Shown: piece after piece, positions 6,717-7,699 of the stretch | Numbering within the stretch: position 1 is the first letter of the stretch | Layout of the letters: each line of letters opens with the position of its first letter | Origin: Cyanobacteriota bacterium | GTDB taxonomy: Bacteria; Cyanobacteriota; Cyanobacteriia; Leptolyngbyales; Leptolyngbyaceae | DNA: 7,699 nt | Direction of reading: 5' to 3' | Assembly (NCBI GenBank): GCA_027482985.1 | Contig: JAIXVO010000469.1 | Coordinates: forward strand, 1-7,699 | Translations under genes and position numbers: made by a program | Notes under the pieces: generated by a model | The model's input: the letters and a program-made list of their open reading frames with translations, nothing else | Database searches by the model: none | Told to the model about the DNA's origin: nothing

Positions 6717-6744
6717 AGAGACGTGCCAGCGGCAACGTCTCTAC
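6717..6744 (+). repeat. Palindromic hairpin repeat, copy 1
   Basis: AGAGACGTGCC (6717-6727), loop AGC, then GGCAACGTCTCT (6731-6742): an 11-bp stem with one bulged A. This is the most complete of the four copies. Its left flank, GTGACTCCGGCAG, resembles the flank of copies 3 and 4 (CTGATTCCGGCAT), so it belongs to the same element although it lies 55 bp, not 82 bp, from copy 2. Palindromes ending in ACGTCTCTAC are familiar in cyanobacterial spacers. Confidence 0.75.
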
Positions 6745-6773
6745 GATGGTCTTCTTCTCTCCTGACTGCTGCT

Positions 6774-6798
6774 AGACGTGCCAGCGGCACGTCTCTAC
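6774..6798 (+). repeat. Palindromic hairpin repeat, copy 2
   Basis: AGACGTGCC, loop AGC, GGCACGTCT: a perfect 9-bp stem with a 3-nt loop, followed by CTAC. It heads unit A of the 82-bp array. Confidence 0.85.
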
Positions 6799-6855
6799 AA
6801 TCTTCTGATGCATCGTCCCCGCTTATGCCTGCTTCTTCCCGCCTGATTCCGGCAT

Positions 6856-6880
6856 AGACGTGCCAGCGGTACGTCTCTAC
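6856..6880 (+). repeat. Palindromic hairpin repeat, copy 3
   Basis: AGACGTGCC, loop AGC, GGTACGTCT. The C-to-T change in the right arm turns one G-C pair into G-U in RNA, so the stem is still formed. It heads unit B. Confidence 0.85.
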
Positions 6881-6937
6881 AATTTTCTGATGCATCGTCC
6901 CCGCTTATGCCTACTTCTTCCCGCCTGATTCCGGCAT

Positions 6938-6962
6938 AGACGTGCCAGCGGTACGTCTCTAC
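6938..6962 (+). repeat. Palindromic hairpin repeat, copy 4
   Basis: The core is identical to copy 3, including the G-U variant. It is followed by TACGATTTTCTCCTGACT, which resembles the right flank of copy 1 (TACGATGG, then TCTCCTGACT), so copies 1 and 4 look like the outer ends of one element that was expanded internally. Confidence 0.85.
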
Positions 6963-6971
6963 GATTTTCTC

Positions 6972-7024
6972 CTGACTTCTGACTCCTGACTTCTGACTCC
7001 TCCCTCCCATTCCTCCCATTCCTC
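6972..7024 (+). repeat. Pyrimidine-rich heptad and nonamer repeats directly before the DUF938 gene
   Basis: Gapless heptads CTGACTT, CTGACTC, CTGACTT, CTGACTC, CTCCCTC run from 6972 to 7006, followed by two exact copies of CCATTCCTC (7007-7015, 7016-7024). Only 6 nt then separate the tract from the ATG of the methyltransferase gene. Read on the other strand it is purine-rich, like the tract after that gene. Confidence 0.8.
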
Positions 7025-7030
7025 CCCCTT

Positions 7031-7690
7031 ATGCTTTCCCCCGATCGCCGCCAATACGCTCCTGCCACTCAACGCAATCGCGACTTCATCTTGCCAGTGT
7101 TGCAAGCGGTACTACCGCCAACGGGAACGGTGTTAGAGGTATCGAGTGGCACGGGTGAGCACGCGATTTTTTTCGCGCCGCAATTGGCTCCCCGTCGCTG
7201 GTTGCCGTCTGACCCGAACCCGATCGCCCGTGAGAGTATCGCCGCATGGCAAAGTGAGGCTCCCAGCGACAATCTTTATCCGGCGATCGCGTTGGATGCC
7301 GCCCTCCCTTCCTGGTCAATTGAACAACGCCCATTACCGGATGAACTGGTAAACACCGACTTTGACCCCAACCAGATCACAGCGATCGTCAATATCAACA
7401 TGATCCACATTTCCCCGTGGTCTGCCTGTCTGGGACTACTGGCAGGCGCAGGACGGTTGCTCCCCGTGGGTGGCATTCTTTACCTGTACGGTCCTTACAA
7501 ACAAAACGGCCAACATACAGCACCCAGTAATGAGCAGTTTGATCTAGGATTGCGATCGCAAAATCCCGATTGGGGCGTACGCGATCTGGAAGCCGTGATC
7601 GAAGCTGCCGCCCAACAGAGCTTAAAACTCGTCAAAATCGTGCAAATGCCAGCAAACAATTTATCGGTGGTGCTGGGGAAGGAGGGATAG
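7031..7690 (+). CDS. DUF938 family class I SAM-dependent methyltransferase
   Basis: The 219-aa protein is full length for the family. The order of motifs is characteristic of DUF938: YAPATQRNRDFILPVL at the N-terminus, the SAM-binding motif I VLEVSSGTGEHAIFFAPQL (residues 34-52), LPSDPNP (58-64), NMIHISPW (123-130), LYGPYKQNGQHTAPSNEQF (152-170), WGVRDLE (181-187) and MPANNLSVVL (206-215). A Rossmann-type cytoplasmic methyltransferase is expected; the substrate is not known for the family. The ATG at 7031 gives the expected N-terminus. There is no Shine-Dalgarno: the bases before it are a CCTCC-rich pyrimidine tract, the complement of one, so initiation may be weak or SD-independent. No separate promoter is evident in the repeat-rich spacer, and it could be read through from the DUF255 gene. 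Purine repeats cover its stop codon. Confidence 0.93.
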   Translation: MLSPDRRQYAPATQRNRDFILPVLQAVLPPTGTVLEVSSGTGEHAIFFAPQLAPRRWLPSDPNPIARESIAAWQSEAPSDNLYPAIALDAALPSWSIEQRPLPDELVNTDFDPNQITAIVNINMIHISPWSACLGLLAGAGRLLPVGGILYLYGPYKQNGQHTAPSNEQFDLGLRSQNPDWGVRDLEAVIEAAAQQSLKLVKIVQMPANNLSVVLGKEG

Positions 7691-7699
7691 GAGGGAGGG
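7679..7699 (+). repeat. Purine-rich repeat over the DUF938 stop, cut by the window edge
   Basis: GGAGGGATAGGAGGGAGGG (7681-7699) spans the TAG stop. It matches the reverse complement of the pyrimidine tract before the gene at about 16 of 19 positions, so the gene is bracketed by imperfect inverted copies. The right end is outside the window. Confidence 0.55.

Larger units (their letters stand above)
6774..6937 (+). repeat. Two full 82-bp tandem direct repeats plus a third partial unit
   Basis: Unit A (6774-6855) and unit B (6856-6937) differ at only 3 of 82 positions. A third unit starts at 6938 and matches for about 32 bp with one difference before diverging near 6970. Each full unit holds the GACGTGCC hairpin, the palindrome GATGCATC (6807-6814 in unit A) and a second inverted pair, TATGCC with GGCATA (6824-6829 and 6851-6856), which spans the unit boundary. 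Since 82 is not a multiple of 3, the unit shifts frame at each copy and cannot encode a repeated peptide. Near-identity implies recent duplication. Confidence 0.9.

Noticed and set aside
6774..6962. CRISPR-like array of 25-bp repeats with regular 82-bp spacing
   Set aside because: The sequence between the repeats is itself almost identical from unit to unit, so there are no unique spacers. It is a simple tandem repeat.
6544..7030. Insertion sequence or transposase remnant in the repeat-rich spacer
   Set aside because: I found no transposase-like reading frame, no terminal inverted repeats bounding the whole spacer and no target-site duplication.
6424..7068. Several reverse-strand open frames with shared peptides such as RDVPLARL
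   Set aside because: They are translations of the 82-bp repeats in shifting frames and have no family-like content. They are not genes.

Overview
The window comes from a cyanobacterium. The octamer GCGATCGC (HIP1) occurs about 19 times in 7.7 kb, where chance predicts well under one. The DUF3110 protein and the cyanobacterial-type DUF255 protein agree with this. Short heptameric tandem repeats in the spacers resemble the STRR repeats of filamentous cyanobacteria, so a filamentous lineage is likely, but the genus cannot be named from this sequence.

Layout: (1) 1-1013, minus strand: a lipoprotein substrate-binding component of a branched-chain-amino-acid-type ABC transporter, cut by the left edge of the window. 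(2) A short divergent promoter region with three heptads of the AGTTAAC type. (3) 1113 (or 1164)-2792, plus strand: an M23/LytM-type peptidoglycan endopeptidase with a Pro/Ala-rich and helical N-terminal half and a long uncharacterised C-terminal tail. (4) A 236-bp convergent spacer with GGCAGA-type repeats, a long inverted repeat and a protein-like 41-codon open stretch. (5) 4357-3029, minus strand: a two-gene unit of a DUF3110 protein followed 6 nt later by murQ (MurNAc-6-phosphate etherase). (6) 4477-6543, plus strand: a thioredoxin-fold/DUF255 protein of the YyaL/SPATA20 family. (7) 6544-7030: a repeat-filled non-coding spacer with purine heptads, four GACGTGCC-type hairpins (three of them in an 82-bp tandem array), and a pyrimidine heptad tract. 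(8) 7031-7690, plus strand: a DUF938 SAM-dependent methyltransferase.

Functionally, the M23 peptidase (wall cleavage) and MurQ (recycling of wall MurNAc) lie tail to tail and both concern peptidoglycan, though they are on opposite strands and need not be co-regulated. The other genes look like ordinary, unrelated chromosomal genes. I found no clear new multi-gene system, mobile element, CRISPR array or RNA gene. The most unusual parts are the repeat-dense spacer between the DUF255 and DUF938 genes, the odd 5' end of the M23 gene, and the structured spacer between the M23 gene and murQ.
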